A stretch of 38,749 nt of DNA. Origin: an uncultured Flavobacteriales bacterium (GTDB taxonomy: Bacteria > Bacteroidota > Bacteroidia > Flavobacteriales_D > Sanyastnellaceae). Location: the NCBI GenBank assembly GCA_937974555.1, contig CALJKR010000022.1, positions 1-38,749 on the forward strand. Reading direction: 5' to 3'. The position numbers were made by a program, and so were the translations under genes. Positions 6,090-15,145 of the stretch are shown here, one piece after another. A model generated the notes under the pieces. The model was given only the letters and a program-made list of their open reading frames with translations, was not told the DNA's origin and did no database searches. Numbering within the stretch: position 1 is the first letter of the stretch; every line of letters starts with the position of its first letter.

Positions 6090-9000
6090 GTGTCGAACGC
6101 TCCTTTTTACAATCGTTACGACGATTGGATTACCCAAAAAAACATTTCTGAGATTCTTTCTTCAGAAGGGGCCAAACTACGCCTGAGAGGCGCTGTAGGT
6201 TCTGCCAAAGCCCTGATCGCCAATGCCGTTGCCAACCAAATGGGCTCGTCTCATGTCTTTGTCCTAGAAGACAAAGAAAAAGCGGCCTACTTTCTGAATG
6301 ACATTGAAAACATTCAAAACTACCAGAAAGAAAGCATTGAACAAAAAAACATCCTATTCTTCCCCAGAAGCGCGCGCGTTCCCTACCAACTGGAAACGGT
6401 AGACAATGCCAATGTGGCCATGCGCGCTGAGGTGCTCAATGCCCTTCGCAAAAAACCACAAGGCCAATGGATTGTGACCTATCCTGAGGCACTGGCCGAA
6501 AAAGTAATCGGTCTCCTCTCCCTTGAACAGAAAACGTTTGAAGTGGAAATCGGTCACCGCCTCAATCCTGAAATCGTAGATGAGGTTTTTCAAGAGTACA
6601 ATTTCCATAAAGTGGACTTTGTATATGAACCTGGACAATACGCCGTTCGCGGGGGCATCATCGATGTATTCTCATATTCCTATGACCATCCCTATCGCAT
6701 TGAGCTCTTTGGCGAAACCATTGAAAGTATCCGAAAATTTGATCCAGTAGATCAACTCAGCACAGGCAATATGCAACGCGCAACGATTGTCCCCAATGTG
6801 CAAGACGAAAATCAAATCGATACCACCATCAACTTTCTGGAGTTTGTCGCTCCTGATTCCATTTTCTGGGCCATTGAATGCACCAACGCGCCTGAAATTC
6901 TCGAAAAAGAATTGGACAAAGCGCACACCCAATTTCAAAAGCTGGGTGGAGTGATTCAACACAAATCCCCTGAAGACCTATACGCACACAGCACCGATTG
7001 GTACCGCCTTCTGAAAAGTAGACGCTTGATTGAAATGGGGCCCACCGCACTTTTTATCGAAGCACCCGCGATTGAAATGCAGATGACGCCACAGCCGTCA
7101 TTCAGCAAAAACTTTGACCTACTCAGCCAACACATCATTCAAAAATCGAAAGAGGATTTTGATCAGGTGGTTACCGCAGGACAGGCCAAACAATTGGAAC
7201 GCCTGCACCAGATTTTTGAAGACAAACAAATTGTCGTACAATACACCCCGCATCTGATCGAACTGAGTGAAGGTTTTGTGGACAATCAGCTTCAATTGGC
7301 ACTCTACACCGACCACCAAATATTTGAACGATACCACCGCTTTAGACTCAAAGAGGGTTTTCAAAAAAGCAAAGAAGCCCTTACTTTAAAAGAGATTCTT
7401 TCCCTTCAGCCCGGCGACTTCGTGGTGCATATCGACCATGGTGTAGGCCAATTTGCTGGTCTGCAAAAAATCGATGTCAATGGCAAAGAACAAGAGGCCA
7501 TTCGCTTGGTGTACAAAGGCGGAGATACGCTGTATGTCAGCATTCACAGTCTACACCGAATAAGCAAATACAGCGGAAAGGAAGGTACTGCTCCCTCCAT
7601 GGACCGACTGGGAAGTCCTGCTTGGCAGAACCTAAAAAACAAAACCAAAGCAAGGGTCAAAACCATTGCCTTTGATTTGATCAAGTTATACGCCAAAAGA
7701 AAAACTACCCAAGGTTACGCCTTCATGCCCGATGGCTACATGCAAATGGAGTTGGAAGCTTCTTTCATGTACGAGGACACACCGGACCAAGCCAAGGCCA
7801 TCACGGCTGTTAAACAAGACATGGAATCTTCAGCGCCCATGGACCGATTGGTCTGCGGGGATGTGGGTTTTGGTAAAACCGAGGTGGCCATGCGGGCCGC
7901 ATTCAAAGCAGCCACCGATGGAAAACAAGTCGCCGTGCTGGTGCCCACAACCATCCTGGCCTTGCAACACTATAAAAGTTTTGCCAATCGATTCAAGGAT
8001 TTTCCCGTTACCGTCGACCACATCAGTCGATTTAAAACGACCAAAGAGAAAAAAATAACATTAGAAAAACTGGCCCAAGGTCAAGTGGACATTCTCATCG
8101 GCACCCATGCCATCATCGGAAAGGATGTCAAATTCAAAGACTTGGGACTACTCATCATTGACGAAGAACAAAAATTTGGTGTTGCCGCAAAAGACAAATT
8201 AAAAACGCTCAAGGCCAACGTCGATACATTGACCTTGACCGCCACACCCATCCCCCGAACCTTGCAGTTCTCCTTGATGGGCGCCCGTGATTTGAGTATC
8301 ATTCAAACCCCACCTCCCAACCGCCATCCCATACACACGCAAATCATCACCTTGGATGAGGAGATTATTCGCGATGCGATCAGCTACGAAATCCAACGCG
8401 GAGGTCAGGTATTTTTCATCAACAATAGAATTCAAAATCTGCAAGAGGTAGCAGGAATGATCCAACGCCTGTGCCCCGATGCGCGCGTTGGAACCGGCCA
8501 CGGGCAGATGAAAAGTGATCAACTGGAAGAGGTGATGACCAACTTCATTGAAGGGGCATATGACGTTTTAGTAAGCACCTCGATTGTAGAAAGTGGCATT
8601 GACATCTCCAATGCCAACACCATCATCATCAACAATGCGCATCAATTTGGAATGAGCGACCTTCATCAGTTGCGCGGACGCGTGGGCAGAAACAACAAAC
8701 GAGCGTTTTGCTACTTGATCTCTCCTCCCCTTCACATGATGCCAGACGATACGCGCAAAAGACTCTCCGCCATTGAGCAATTTAGTGACCTAGGAAGCGG
8801 CATGCACATTGCCATGCGCGATTTGGATATCCGCGGAGCCGGAGACCTACTGGGCGGCGACCAAAGCGGTTTCATCAATGAAATGGGTCTGGAAACCTAT
8901 CAAAAAATATTGGCCGAGGCCTTGGAAGAACTCAAGCAAGAACACTTCCAAGATCTTTATCAAGAGGAACTGGATCGGGCTTCCAAATTTGTCAAAGAAA

Positions 9001-9455
9001 CCACCTTGGAAACCGATCTAGAGTTGCACATCCCTGATGAATATGTGCATGATATCACAGAGCGAATTGCACTGTACAAAGCCCTCGACGATCTAGAAAA
9101 TGAAGGACAAATGGAGTCGTTTATTAAAAACCTGATTGACCGATTTGGACCGATTCCCGCACCCACTTTGGCCTTGATTAACACCATGCGCATACGATGG
9201 ACCGCCAATGCCTTGGGCATGGAAAAACTCATCATGAAAAGCGGTAAGATGATCGCCTATTTTATTTCCAAAGAAGACTCTCCCTTCTATCAAAGCGCCG
9301 TCTTTACCAAAGTGCTCGAGTTCCTCAAGAAATATAGCCACGAGGTGAAGATGTATGAAAAAGATGGAACATTGAGAATGAGCTTTCAAAACATTAACTC
9401 AGTGAATACTGCACTGAATTGGCTACAAAGGATAGATTCTACCATTTCAGCGTAA
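6090..9455 (+). CDS. mfd: Transcription-repair coupling factor (1121 aa)
   Basis: Mfd removes RNA polymerase stalled at DNA damage and recruits UvrA, using an ATP-driven DNA translocase. Order seen: N-terminal UvrB-like region; RNAP-interacting domain with PGDFVVHIDHGVGQFAG; translocase with Walker A GDVGFGKTE (residues 590-598), IIDEEQKFGV (DEEQ box), TATPIPRTLQFSLMGARDL, STSIVESGID and QLRGRVGR; then the C-terminal TRCF domain. Length is normal for the family. The start is taken as GTG at 6090, as no ATG is near and a promoter precedes it. First gene of a five-gene operon; rfaD follows after 19 bases. No SD sequence, as usual in Bacteroidota. Confidence 0.95.
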   Translation: MSNAPFYNRYDDWITQKNISEILSSEGAKLRLRGAVGSAKALIANAVANQMGSSHVFVLEDKEKAAYFLNDIENIQNYQKESIEQKNILFFPRSARVPYQLETVDNANVAMRAEVLNALRKKPQGQWIVTYPEALAEKVIGLLSLEQKTFEVEIGHRLNPEIVDEVFQEYNFHKVDFVYEPGQYAVRGGIIDVFSYSYDHPYRIELFGETIESIRKFDPVDQLSTGNMQRATIVPNVQDENQIDTTINFLEFVAPDSIFWAIECTNAPEILEKELDKAHTQFQKLGGVIQHKSPEDLYAHSTDWYRLLKSRRLIEMGPTALFIEAPAIEMQMTPQPSFSKNFDLLSQHIIQKSKEDFDQVVTAGQAKQLERLHQIFEDKQIVVQYTPHLIELSEGFVDNQLQLALYTDHQIFERYHRFRLKEGFQKSKEALTLKEILSLQPGDFVVHIDHGVGQFAGLQKIDVNGKEQEAIRLVYKGGDTLYVSIHSLHRISKYSGKEGTAPSMDRLGSPAWQNLKNKTKARVKTIAFDLIKLYAKRKTTQGYAFMPDGYMQMELEASFMYEDTPDQAKAITAVKQDMESSAPMDRLVCGDVGFGKTEVAMRAAFKAATDGKQVAVLVPTTILALQHYKSFANRFKDFPVTVDHISRFKTTKEKKITLEKLAQGQVDILIGTHAIIGKDVKFKDLGLLIIDEEQKFGVAAKDKLKTLKANVDTLTLTATPIPRTLQFSLMGARDLSIIQTPPPNRHPIHTQIITLDEEIIRDAISYEIQRGGQVFFINNRIQNLQEVAGMIQRLCPDARVGTGHGQMKSDQLEEVMTNFIEGAYDVLVSTSIVESGIDISNANTIIINNAHQFGMSDLHQLRGRVGRNNKRAFCYLISPPLHMMPDDTRKRLSAIEQFSDLGSGMHIAMRDLDIRGAGDLLGGDQSGFINEMGLETYQKILAEALEELKQEHFQDLYQEELDRASKFVKETTLETDLELHIPDEYVHDITERIALYKALDDLENEGQMESFIKNLIDRFGPIPAPTLALINTMRIRWTANALGMEKLIMKSGKMIAYFISKEDSPFYQSAVFTKVLEFLKKYSHEVKMYEKDGTLRMSFQNINSVNTALNWLQRIDSTISA

Positions 9456-9474
9456 ATTCGCAAAAAACAATAGC

Positions 9475-10443
9475 ATGATCATAGTTACAGGTGCAGCAGG
9501 ATTTATCGCCTCGGCTTTGGTGGCCAGACTCAATGAGCTGCGCTACTTTGATTTGGTTTTGGTGGACGACTTTTCTCGCGAAAACAGAAAAGTCAATTAC
9601 GAGAATAAAAAGTTCAGACAGCTACTCGATAGAAAAGATTTATTTGCATTTATCGAACAAAATGAAAATCAAATCGATTTCATTTTTCACTTGGGCGCGC
9701 GCACCGACACCACGGAATTTAATACGGCCATATTTGACGAACTCAATTTGCATTACAGTCAATCCGTTTGGAATTTATGCGTCAAGTATGCCATTCCTTT
9801 GGTTTACGCTTCATCGGCTGCCACTTACGGAGATGGCAACCTGGGATACGATGACAACCACGACATCATTCCACAACTCAAGCCTTTGAATCCTTACGGA
9901 GATTCCAAGAACGATTTTGACAAATGGGTGTTGCAACAAAGCACAACGCCATTTTTCTGGGCTGGCTTGAAATTTTTTAACGTCTATGGCCCCAATGAGT
10001 ACCACAAAGGCCGCATGGCCTCTGTGGTTTGGCATTCTTTCAATCAAATCAATGCCAACGGGGAAATGAAATTGTTTCGATCACACAACCCCAACTACAC
10101 CGACGGTGGGCAAATGAGAGATTTCGTTTATGTAAAGGATGTGGCCAATGTATGCATTTGGTTGATGGAGGCCCGAAAGCAATCGGGAATATTCAATTTG
10201 GGTAGCGGCCAGGCGCGTACTTTTTTGGACCTCACCAAAAATACTTTTCATGCCATGGACAAGGAAGAGAACATCTCCTTTATCGATACGCCCATTGACA
10301 TCAGAGACAAATACCAATACTTTACTGAAGCCAATATGAACAAGCTGAAGGCGGCTGGCTATCCCCACCCATTCCATACTTTGGAAGAAGGGGTGAAGGA
10401 TTACGTTCAAAATTATTTATTACAAAATTTAAAAATTTACTAG
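9475..10443 (+). CDS. rfaD: ADP-glyceromanno-heptose 6-epimerase (322 aa)
   Basis: Short-chain dehydrogenase-type sugar-nucleotide epimerase that converts ADP-D-glycero- to ADP-L-glycero-manno-heptose for the LPS inner core. NAD(P) loop is GAAGFIA (residues 6-12), with the third Gly replaced by Ala. Catalytic Tyr141 and Lys145 sit in YGDSK. Family marks FFNVYGPNEYHKGRMASV and QMRDFVYVKDV are clear. Length matches E. coli HldD (about 310). Another extended-SDR epimerase cannot be fully ruled out, but the EYHKGRMASV stretch is specific. The next ORF starts 1 base after the stop. Confidence 0.9.
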   Translation: MIIVTGAAGFIASALVARLNELRYFDLVLVDDFSRENRKVNYENKKFRQLLDRKDLFAFIEQNENQIDFIFHLGARTDTTEFNTAIFDELNLHYSQSVWNLCVKYAIPLVYASSAATYGDGNLGYDDNHDIIPQLKPLNPYGDSKNDFDKWVLQQSTTPFFWAGLKFFNVYGPNEYHKGRMASVVWHSFNQINANGEMKLFRSHNPNYTDGGQMRDFVYVKDVANVCIWLMEARKQSGIFNLGSGQARTFLDLTKNTFHAMDKEENISFIDTPIDIRDKYQYFTEANMNKLKAAGYPHPFHTLEEGVKDYVQNYLLQNLKIY

Positions 10444-10444
10444 C

Positions 10445-10870
10445 ATGTCAAAAATCGTTTACGTTACAAGAAGAGAAAGATTCAATGCAGCACACAAACT
10501 GTGGCATGAAGAGTGGAGCGCAGAAAAAAACCTGGAGGTTTTTGGAAAATGTTCCAACCCCAATTGGCATGGGCACAACTATGAACTCTTTGTAACCATA
10601 AAAGGCGGTCTAAAAGAAGAGACGGGTTTCTGCATGGATTTGAAAGTACTCAGCACCATCATCAGAACCAAGGTTACCGATGTTTTGGATCATAGAAATT
10701 TAAATCTCGATATTCCTTGGTTGGCAGGCATGAAAACCTCCACTGAAAATCTTGCTGTGGTGATTTGGGAAAGAATAGAGCAAGAAATCAAAGAATCAGG
10801 CTGCCAATTGCACTGCGTGAAATTGTATGAAACAGAAAACAACTTTGTAGAGTATTATGGCGGAGAATAA
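10445..10870 (+). CDS. 6-pyruvoyltetrahydropterin synthase family, PTPS-II-type motif (141 aa)
   Basis: T-fold enzyme acting on 7,8-dihydroneopterin triphosphate, the product of FolE encoded next. Zinc ligands are His17 (FNAAH) and His42/His44 (HGH). The nucleophile Cys36 is in CSNPNWHGH, i.e. C-x5-HGH. That spacing is the one described for PTPS-II (6-pyruvoyltetrahydropterin synthase), whereas QueD enzymes have C-x3-HGH and folate-type PTPS-III has Glu. The C-terminal YETENNFVEYYG carries the conserved Glu. It overlaps folE by 14 bases, so translational coupling is likely. Automatic annotation may call it queD; the motif argues for tetrahydropterin synthesis instead. Confidence 0.85.
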   Translation: MSKIVYVTRRERFNAAHKLWHEEWSAEKNLEVFGKCSNPNWHGHNYELFVTIKGGLKEETGFCMDLKVLSTIIRTKVTDVLDHRNLNLDIPWLAGMKTSTENLAVVIWERIEQEIKESGCQLHCVKLYETENNFVEYYGGE

Positions 10871-11423
10871 CATTGAAACCGCAGTTAAAACCATTCTCGA
10901 AAATATCGGAGAAGATCCCAATAGAGAAGGGCTTTTGAAAACGCCTGAGCGTGTTTCCAAGGCCTATGAATTTTTAACCCAAGGTTACCGCCAAGACGCC
11001 AATGAGGTGTTGCGCTCCGCGATGTTCGCTGAATCCTATTCGGAAATGGTATTGGTGAAGGATATCGAGGTCTATTCGCTTTGCGAACACCACTTGTTGC
11101 CTTTCTTCGGAAAAGCACACATCGCATACATCCCCAATGGAACCATCGTGGGATTGAGCAAATTACCGCGAGTGGTGGATGTTTTTGCAAGAAGACTGCA
11201 GGTTCAAGAACGCCTGACCATCGAAATCAGAGATTGCATTCAAGAGACCTTAAATCCCTTGGGCGTTGCGGTTGTTATGGAATGTCAGCACCTGTGTATG
11301 CAAATGCGCGGTGTAAATAAACAAAATTCGTTAACAACCACGTCTGCATTCAGCGGTGCCTTCTTGAACGATGATAAAACAAGAAAAGAATTTATACATT
11401 TGATAGCAAATAAATTGAAGTAA
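10857..11423 (+). CDS. folE: GTP cyclohydrolase I (188 aa)
   Basis: Converts GTP to 7,8-dihydroneopterin triphosphate, the entry to folate and other pterins. Zinc ligands are in SLCEHHLLPFFGKAHIAY (Cys76, His79) and HLCMQMRGV (Cys147). The substrate-binding VGLSKLPRVVD and the C-terminal SGAF stretch are intact. Length is usual for the short bacterial form. The ATG lies inside the last codons of the upstream pterin synthase, and the next gene starts 1 base after the stop, so all are in one operon. Pairing with a PTPS suggests its product is shared between folate and another pterin. Confidence 0.95.
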   Translation: MAENNIETAVKTILENIGEDPNREGLLKTPERVSKAYEFLTQGYRQDANEVLRSAMFAESYSEMVLVKDIEVYSLCEHHLLPFFGKAHIAYIPNGTIVGLSKLPRVVDVFARRLQVQERLTIEIRDCIQETLNPLGVAVVMECQHLCMQMRGVNKQNSLTTTSAFSGAFLNDDKTRKEFIHLIANKLK

Positions 11424-11424
11424 T

Positions 11425-12135
11425 ATGAATACACCTGATTTTCAAAGAGACTACTCTATCCACGAAGTAGAGACTGGTAGTGTAAAAGCATTCATGAATC
11501 GTGTGTTTGGATTGATGTCCATCGCACTTTTGATTTCTGGAGTTACCGCTTTTCAATTTTCAGAAACCATGTTGAGCATGCTCATGGGCGGTGGCTCATT
11601 GATGATGTATGCCTTGATGTTTGCTCCGTTCATTTTCATTTTGGTAATGAACTTTGGATTCAATAAACTAAGCCCAATGGCGCTTTCATTGACATTCATT
11701 GGATTTTCAGTGGTCATGGGAATGAGCTTGAGCACCATTTTCTTGATTTACGATTTGGGAACAATTTTCAAAGTATTCTTCATCACAGCTGGATTATTTG
11801 GTACTATGGCCATCCTAGGCTTCACCACATCGACAGACCTTTCCAAAATGGGAACATTGCTGATGATGGCTTTGATTGGAATGATCATCGCTTCGATTGT
11901 CAATTGGTTCATGCACAGCAGCCAATTGGATTATATCATCAGCTGCGTAGGTGTTTTGGTATTCACCGGCCTAACCGCATACGATGTTCAACGTTTAAAA
12001 AGAATTGGTATGGGTGTCGAGTATGGAACTGCCACTGCCTCTAAATTGGCCGTGATGGGTGCATTGAGCTTGTACTTGGATTTCATCAATCTATTTATCT
12101 ATTTGTTGCGCGTATTTGGCAATAGCCGCGACTAA
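11425..12135 (+). CDS. Bax inhibitor-1/YccA family membrane protein (236 aa)
   Basis: About seven hydrophobic helices after a short soluble N-terminus (MNTPDFQRDYS). Family marks are FMNRVFGLMSIALLISGVTA in the first helix, GFTTSTDLSKMG in the middle, and the two conserved acidic positions in TAYDVQRLK and LYLDFINLF, the di-aspartyl pH sensor of the BsYetJ-type calcium-leak channels. An inner-membrane protein of the TMBIM/UPF0005 group. Physiological role in bacteria is unclear. Last gene of the mfd operon, followed by a strong terminator. Confidence 0.9.
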   Translation: MNTPDFQRDYSIHEVETGSVKAFMNRVFGLMSIALLISGVTAFQFSETMLSMLMGGGSLMMYALMFAPFIFILVMNFGFNKLSPMALSLTFIGFSVVMGMSLSTIFLIYDLGTIFKVFFITAGLFGTMAILGFTTSTDLSKMGTLLMMALIGMIIASIVNWFMHSSQLDYIISCVGVLVFTGLTAYDVQRLKRIGMGVEYGTATASKLAVMGALSLYLDFINLFIYLLRVFGNSRD

Positions 12136-12152
12136 CATTTTTCATCCGCATT

Positions 12153-12177
12153 AAACCCGCTCCGGCGGGTTTTTTTT
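12153..12177 (+). terminator. Rho-independent terminator of the mfd-BI-1 operon
   Basis: Stem AAACCCGC/GCGGGTTT with loop TCCG, followed by eight T in a row. The ATG of pabB is only 4 bases beyond, so pabB needs its own promoter overlapping this hairpin or lives on read-through. Confidence 0.9.
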
Positions 12178-12180
12178 ATC

Positions 12181-13323
12181 ATGAATACTTTCTTTTGTCA
12201 TCTGCCTTATTCCGCCCAACGCGGCATCGGCATCACAGCCAGCGGGGTTCGTGATTACTTTGCATTTCCTGACAATCCCGATCGTGCCTCCTGGCAAAAG
12301 CTGGAAGAATGGACAACGCGATGGAAAGGAAATTGGATTTTGGGGATTCAAGGTTTCGAAAGTGGATTTCATGCCATTCAAATCAACCCATACAAAAAAG
12401 ACATCGCGCTAGCGCCTCAAGCCATTTGGGTAATCCCGGAAAACATTCATATCCATTCTGAATCGGAAGAGGGAACTGAACATGCCCCCATTGCACCTGT
12501 GCATTTTGATTCCATCGAATCAGAACGTGATTATTTAGAAGCATTGGAGCAAATTAGACATCACCTCAACCTGGGGGACATATACGAAACAAACTATTGC
12601 ACTTTTTTAACCAGCCATCCCCAATGGGAAAGGCCTTACGAAGTTTGGAAAAAATTATTTGACCTCAATCCTGCTCCCTTTGGAGCCTATTGGCAGTGGA
12701 ATGAACACCATTTGCTGTGTCTATCTCCTGAACGGTTTTTTCAAATCCGGGGCAATCAACTCATCAGCCAACCCATCAAAGGCACCATCAAACGCGGTGC
12801 AAGTGAATCAGAAGATTTGACCCTGAAGGAAGCGCTGCTTCAAAGTCCCAAAGAACGAAATGAAAATGTCATGATCGTGGATTTGGTAAGAAACGATCTC
12901 AGCCAAATTGCAACCAAAGGAAGTGTAAAAGTAGATGAGCTTTATGGCATCTATACCTTTCCCAAACTGCATCACATGATCTCCACCGTATCCTGTATTC
13001 TACCAGAAAACCACAACGCCGCATCCACATTCCAATCCATCTTCCCCATGGGATCCATGACTGGAGTTCCCAAAAGACGTGCGGTAGAATTGATGCACCA
13101 ATTTGAAAAATCAGCCCGAGGTTGGTACAGCGGATCCGTTGGTTTTATCGAACCCAACGGAAATGCAGATTTTAATGTAATCATCAGAAGTATCCATTAC
13201 AATCAAAAAATAAATCTCGCTAAAATTGGCATTGGCAGTGCCATCACCCTGCAATCAGACCCCCAGTCTGAATGGAAAGAATGTTGGCTCAAAGCACAAT
13301 CCCTAATTCAACCGCTGGCATGA
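12181..13323 (+). CDS. pabB: Aminodeoxychorismate synthase component I (380 aa)
   Basis: Chorismate-binding enzyme of the anthranilate/ADC/isochorismate synthase fold. The key motif is PIKGTIKRG: Lys200 in PIKGT is the nucleophile that distinguishes PabB from TrpE (PIAGT). Other marks are GDIYETNYC, ENVMIVDLVRNDL (Mg2+ site), FPMGSMTGVPKRRA and GWYSGSVGFI. The glutaminase partner PabA is not in the window. It makes 4-amino-4-deoxychorismate for folate, which fits the nearby folE. The C-terminus overlaps tilS by 4 bases (ATGA). Confidence 0.88.
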   Translation: MNTFFCHLPYSAQRGIGITASGVRDYFAFPDNPDRASWQKLEEWTTRWKGNWILGIQGFESGFHAIQINPYKKDIALAPQAIWVIPENIHIHSESEEGTEHAPIAPVHFDSIESERDYLEALEQIRHHLNLGDIYETNYCTFLTSHPQWERPYEVWKKLFDLNPAPFGAYWQWNEHHLLCLSPERFFQIRGNQLISQPIKGTIKRGASESEDLTLKEALLQSPKERNENVMIVDLVRNDLSQIATKGSVKVDELYGIYTFPKLHHMISTVSCILPENHNAASTFQSIFPMGSMTGVPKRRAVELMHQFEKSARGWYSGSVGFIEPNGNADFNVIIRSIHYNQKINLAKIGIGSAITLQSDPQSEWKECWLKAQSLIQPLA

Positions 13324-14636
13324 TTCAAGACCTCAAAAATTTCTTTCAACGTCTGGATCATTCCAATCGTCCCATCATCGTTGGCACCAGCGGAGGAAAA
13401 GACAGCATGGCCCTACTTCACGCTCTGCATACACTACAAATCAATGTGATCGCCGCCCATGTCAATTATCACCTAAGAGGAGAAGAATGCGACAAAGATC
13501 AAACGCTCGTTCAATTGTACTGTCATCAAAACCAAATCCCATTGGAAGTGCACCATGTGGATCAAGCACCCGAAGGCAATGTGCAGGACTGGGCCAGAAA
13601 AATAAGATTCCATTTTTTTGATTCACTGCTAAAAAATTATGATGGCCGTTGGATTGCACTTGCACATCACGCAGACGATCTCAAAGAAAGTCAATGGCTG
13701 AAATTTATTCGTTTCAGCATCAACGGCCTCATGGGCATGCGACCCATTCAAGGGAATATACTAAGACCTTTGCTTTTCATCGCGCGAAATACCATCGAGC
13801 AATACGTACAGCACAATCAAATTCCCTTCCGAGACGACCAATCTAACTTTGACACTAAATACAACCGAAATTGGTTGCGTCATGAGATTATTCCACAAGT
13901 TGAAAAAAGATTCCCCACCTCCACTCAAGCGCACATTGATTTTCAAAAAAGAGCCGAAAACCAATGGCAATGGATGGAATGGTTTGCGGAACAATGGCTG
14001 AAAGAAAATATCCTACACCAAGATCAATACAACATTGAATTGAGTAGTGAAAAAATTCCCAACCACCTCCCAGCCCAATGGATATTGTACAAATGGTTAC
14101 AGCCTTATGGATTTGAAAGCAAAGAAATAGAGGCCATCGCCCAACTTCCCTACAGCGAATCCGGATCAAAAATTGAAAACACATCAGGCGCTGTTGTTTT
14201 TCATCACGGACAATGGATTTTAAACCTTAGCAACCCTTTGCCGCTTAGTCCCATGGTCATCGAGCAATTGCCCTGGACAGTCTGCCTGCAACAGGTGTGG
14301 TCATTTGAAATTCAACCCCAAGTCAATCCAGCACTTTATGGATTGCCCCATGCACACCAATTGGACATGGCGCAATTGACATCGCCCTTAACCCTTCGAC
14401 CCTGGAAATTGGGCGATGAATTTCAGCCCCTGGGCATGAAAGGAAAAATGAAAGTTGCCGACTTTTTGAATAAAAAAGGAATTCCCGCCATTCAAAAAAA
14501 TCAATATTGGGTACTCGAGTCCAACAAAGGCATCGCTTTGATACTTGGATTACAAATTGCGCATTGGTGCCGCGTAGAAAATGAAACCAAATCGGTCTTG
14601 TTTATTCATCATCAGACCCAGCCAACAATCGAATAA
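13320..14636 (+). CDS. tilS: tRNA(Ile)-lysidine synthase (438 aa)
   Basis: Adds lysine to C34 of the CAU-anticodon tRNA-Ile so that it reads AUA. PP-loop ATP site SGGKDS at residues 24-29, then HVNYHLRGEE, LAHHADD, NGLMGM and ILRPLL, followed by the TilS substrate-binding and C-terminal domains (LRPWKLGDEFQPLGMKGKMKVADFL). I chose the ATG at 13320, which overlaps the pabB stop as ATGA; the in-frame ATG at 13272 would lengthen it into pabB. The stop lies 35 bases inside the convergent recX. Confidence 0.93.
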   Translation: MIQDLKNFFQRLDHSNRPIIVGTSGGKDSMALLHALHTLQINVIAAHVNYHLRGEECDKDQTLVQLYCHQNQIPLEVHHVDQAPEGNVQDWARKIRFHFFDSLLKNYDGRWIALAHHADDLKESQWLKFIRFSINGLMGMRPIQGNILRPLLFIARNTIEQYVQHNQIPFRDDQSNFDTKYNRNWLRHEIIPQVEKRFPTSTQAHIDFQKRAENQWQWMEWFAEQWLKENILHQDQYNIELSSEKIPNHLPAQWILYKWLQPYGFESKEIEAIAQLPYSESGSKIENTSGAVVFHHGQWILNLSNPLPLSPMVIEQLPWTVCLQQVWSFEIQPQVNPALYGLPHAHQLDMAQLTSPLTLRPWKLGDEFQPLGMKGKMKVADFLNKKGIPAIQKNQYWVLESNKGIALILGLQIAHWCRVENETKSVLFIHHQTQPTIE

Positions 14637-15084
14637 CGCGGTGAATTTGTTCTGAATCATAACCCTTGTTGAACAAATAACGCATACACTTTCCTTTGCG
14701 TTTCAAAACAGAATCCTTGGACAAAGCGTTCCACTTTTTGGTCGCTTGTTCCTTCAATTGTTCCCACTCGTCCACATCGGGTATGTCTTTTAAAGCCAAT
14801 GCTATCAAGGCTTGCGAAACACCCTTGCGAAATAAACCCTGCTTGATCTTTTGTTTTCCCCAACGTTTAAATTCATGATGATCATGTGCATAAGCACGGG
14901 CATATCGCTCCTCATTCAACAACTTCTCCCCTATCAATTCGACAATCATCAATTGACTCACTGAATGGGGCAATTCCCAGCTGCGCAATTTGGATTGTAC
15001 ATCCTGATGACAACGCTCCGCCTTGTCACAATACTGCTTGATTTTTAGCCATTCTTTAGAAAAACCGATGAAAGATTCAGCCAT
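14602..15084 (-). CDS. recX: RecX-family regulatory protein (160 aa)
   Basis: All-helical RecX repeats: KAERCHQDVQSKLRSWEL (first helix repeat), LLNEERYARAYAHDH, KRWGKQKIKQGLFRKGVS, and a third repeat ending MRYLFNKGYDSEQIHRVI. In other bacteria RecX modulates RecA filament length. Length is typical. The gene is convergent with tilS and their 3' ends overlap by 35 bases. recA is not in the window. The 61-base gap to the divergent DUF349 gene must carry both promoters. Confidence 0.88.
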   Translation of the reverse strand: MAESFIGFSKEWLKIKQYCDKAERCHQDVQSKLRSWELPHSVSQLMIVELIGEKLLNEERYARAYAHDHHEFKRWGKQKIKQGLFRKGVSQALIALALKDIPDVDEWEQLKEQATKKWNALSKDSVLKRKGKCMRYLFNKGYDSEQIHRVIRLLAGSDDE

Positions 15085-15118
15085 GCCACAAATTAACCAA
15101 TTTTTCTCGCTAGTTTGC

Positions 15119-15126
15119 TATTTTTG
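15119..15126 (+). promoter_or_regulatory. -7 box (TATTTTTG) for the DUF349 gene
   Basis: Full match to TAnnTTTG, 19 bases before the ATG at 15146. No clear TTTG at the -33 position. It supports the ATG start and a leader of about 13 bases. Confidence 0.45.
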
Positions 15127-15145
15127 TCCAACTTAGAATCAAGTG

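Noticed and set aside
10445..10870. Assignment as queD
   Set aside because: The Cys-to-HGH spacing is five residues, as in PTPS-II, not three as in QueD; kept as a family-level call.
13272..13319. Earlier ATG for tilS inside pabB
   Set aside because: The ATGA overlap at 13320 is the normal coupling geometry and gives the usual short distance to the PP-loop.
14657..14863. Minus-strand frame inside recX
   Set aside because: A shadow in another frame of recX; no motif, and recX is well supported.
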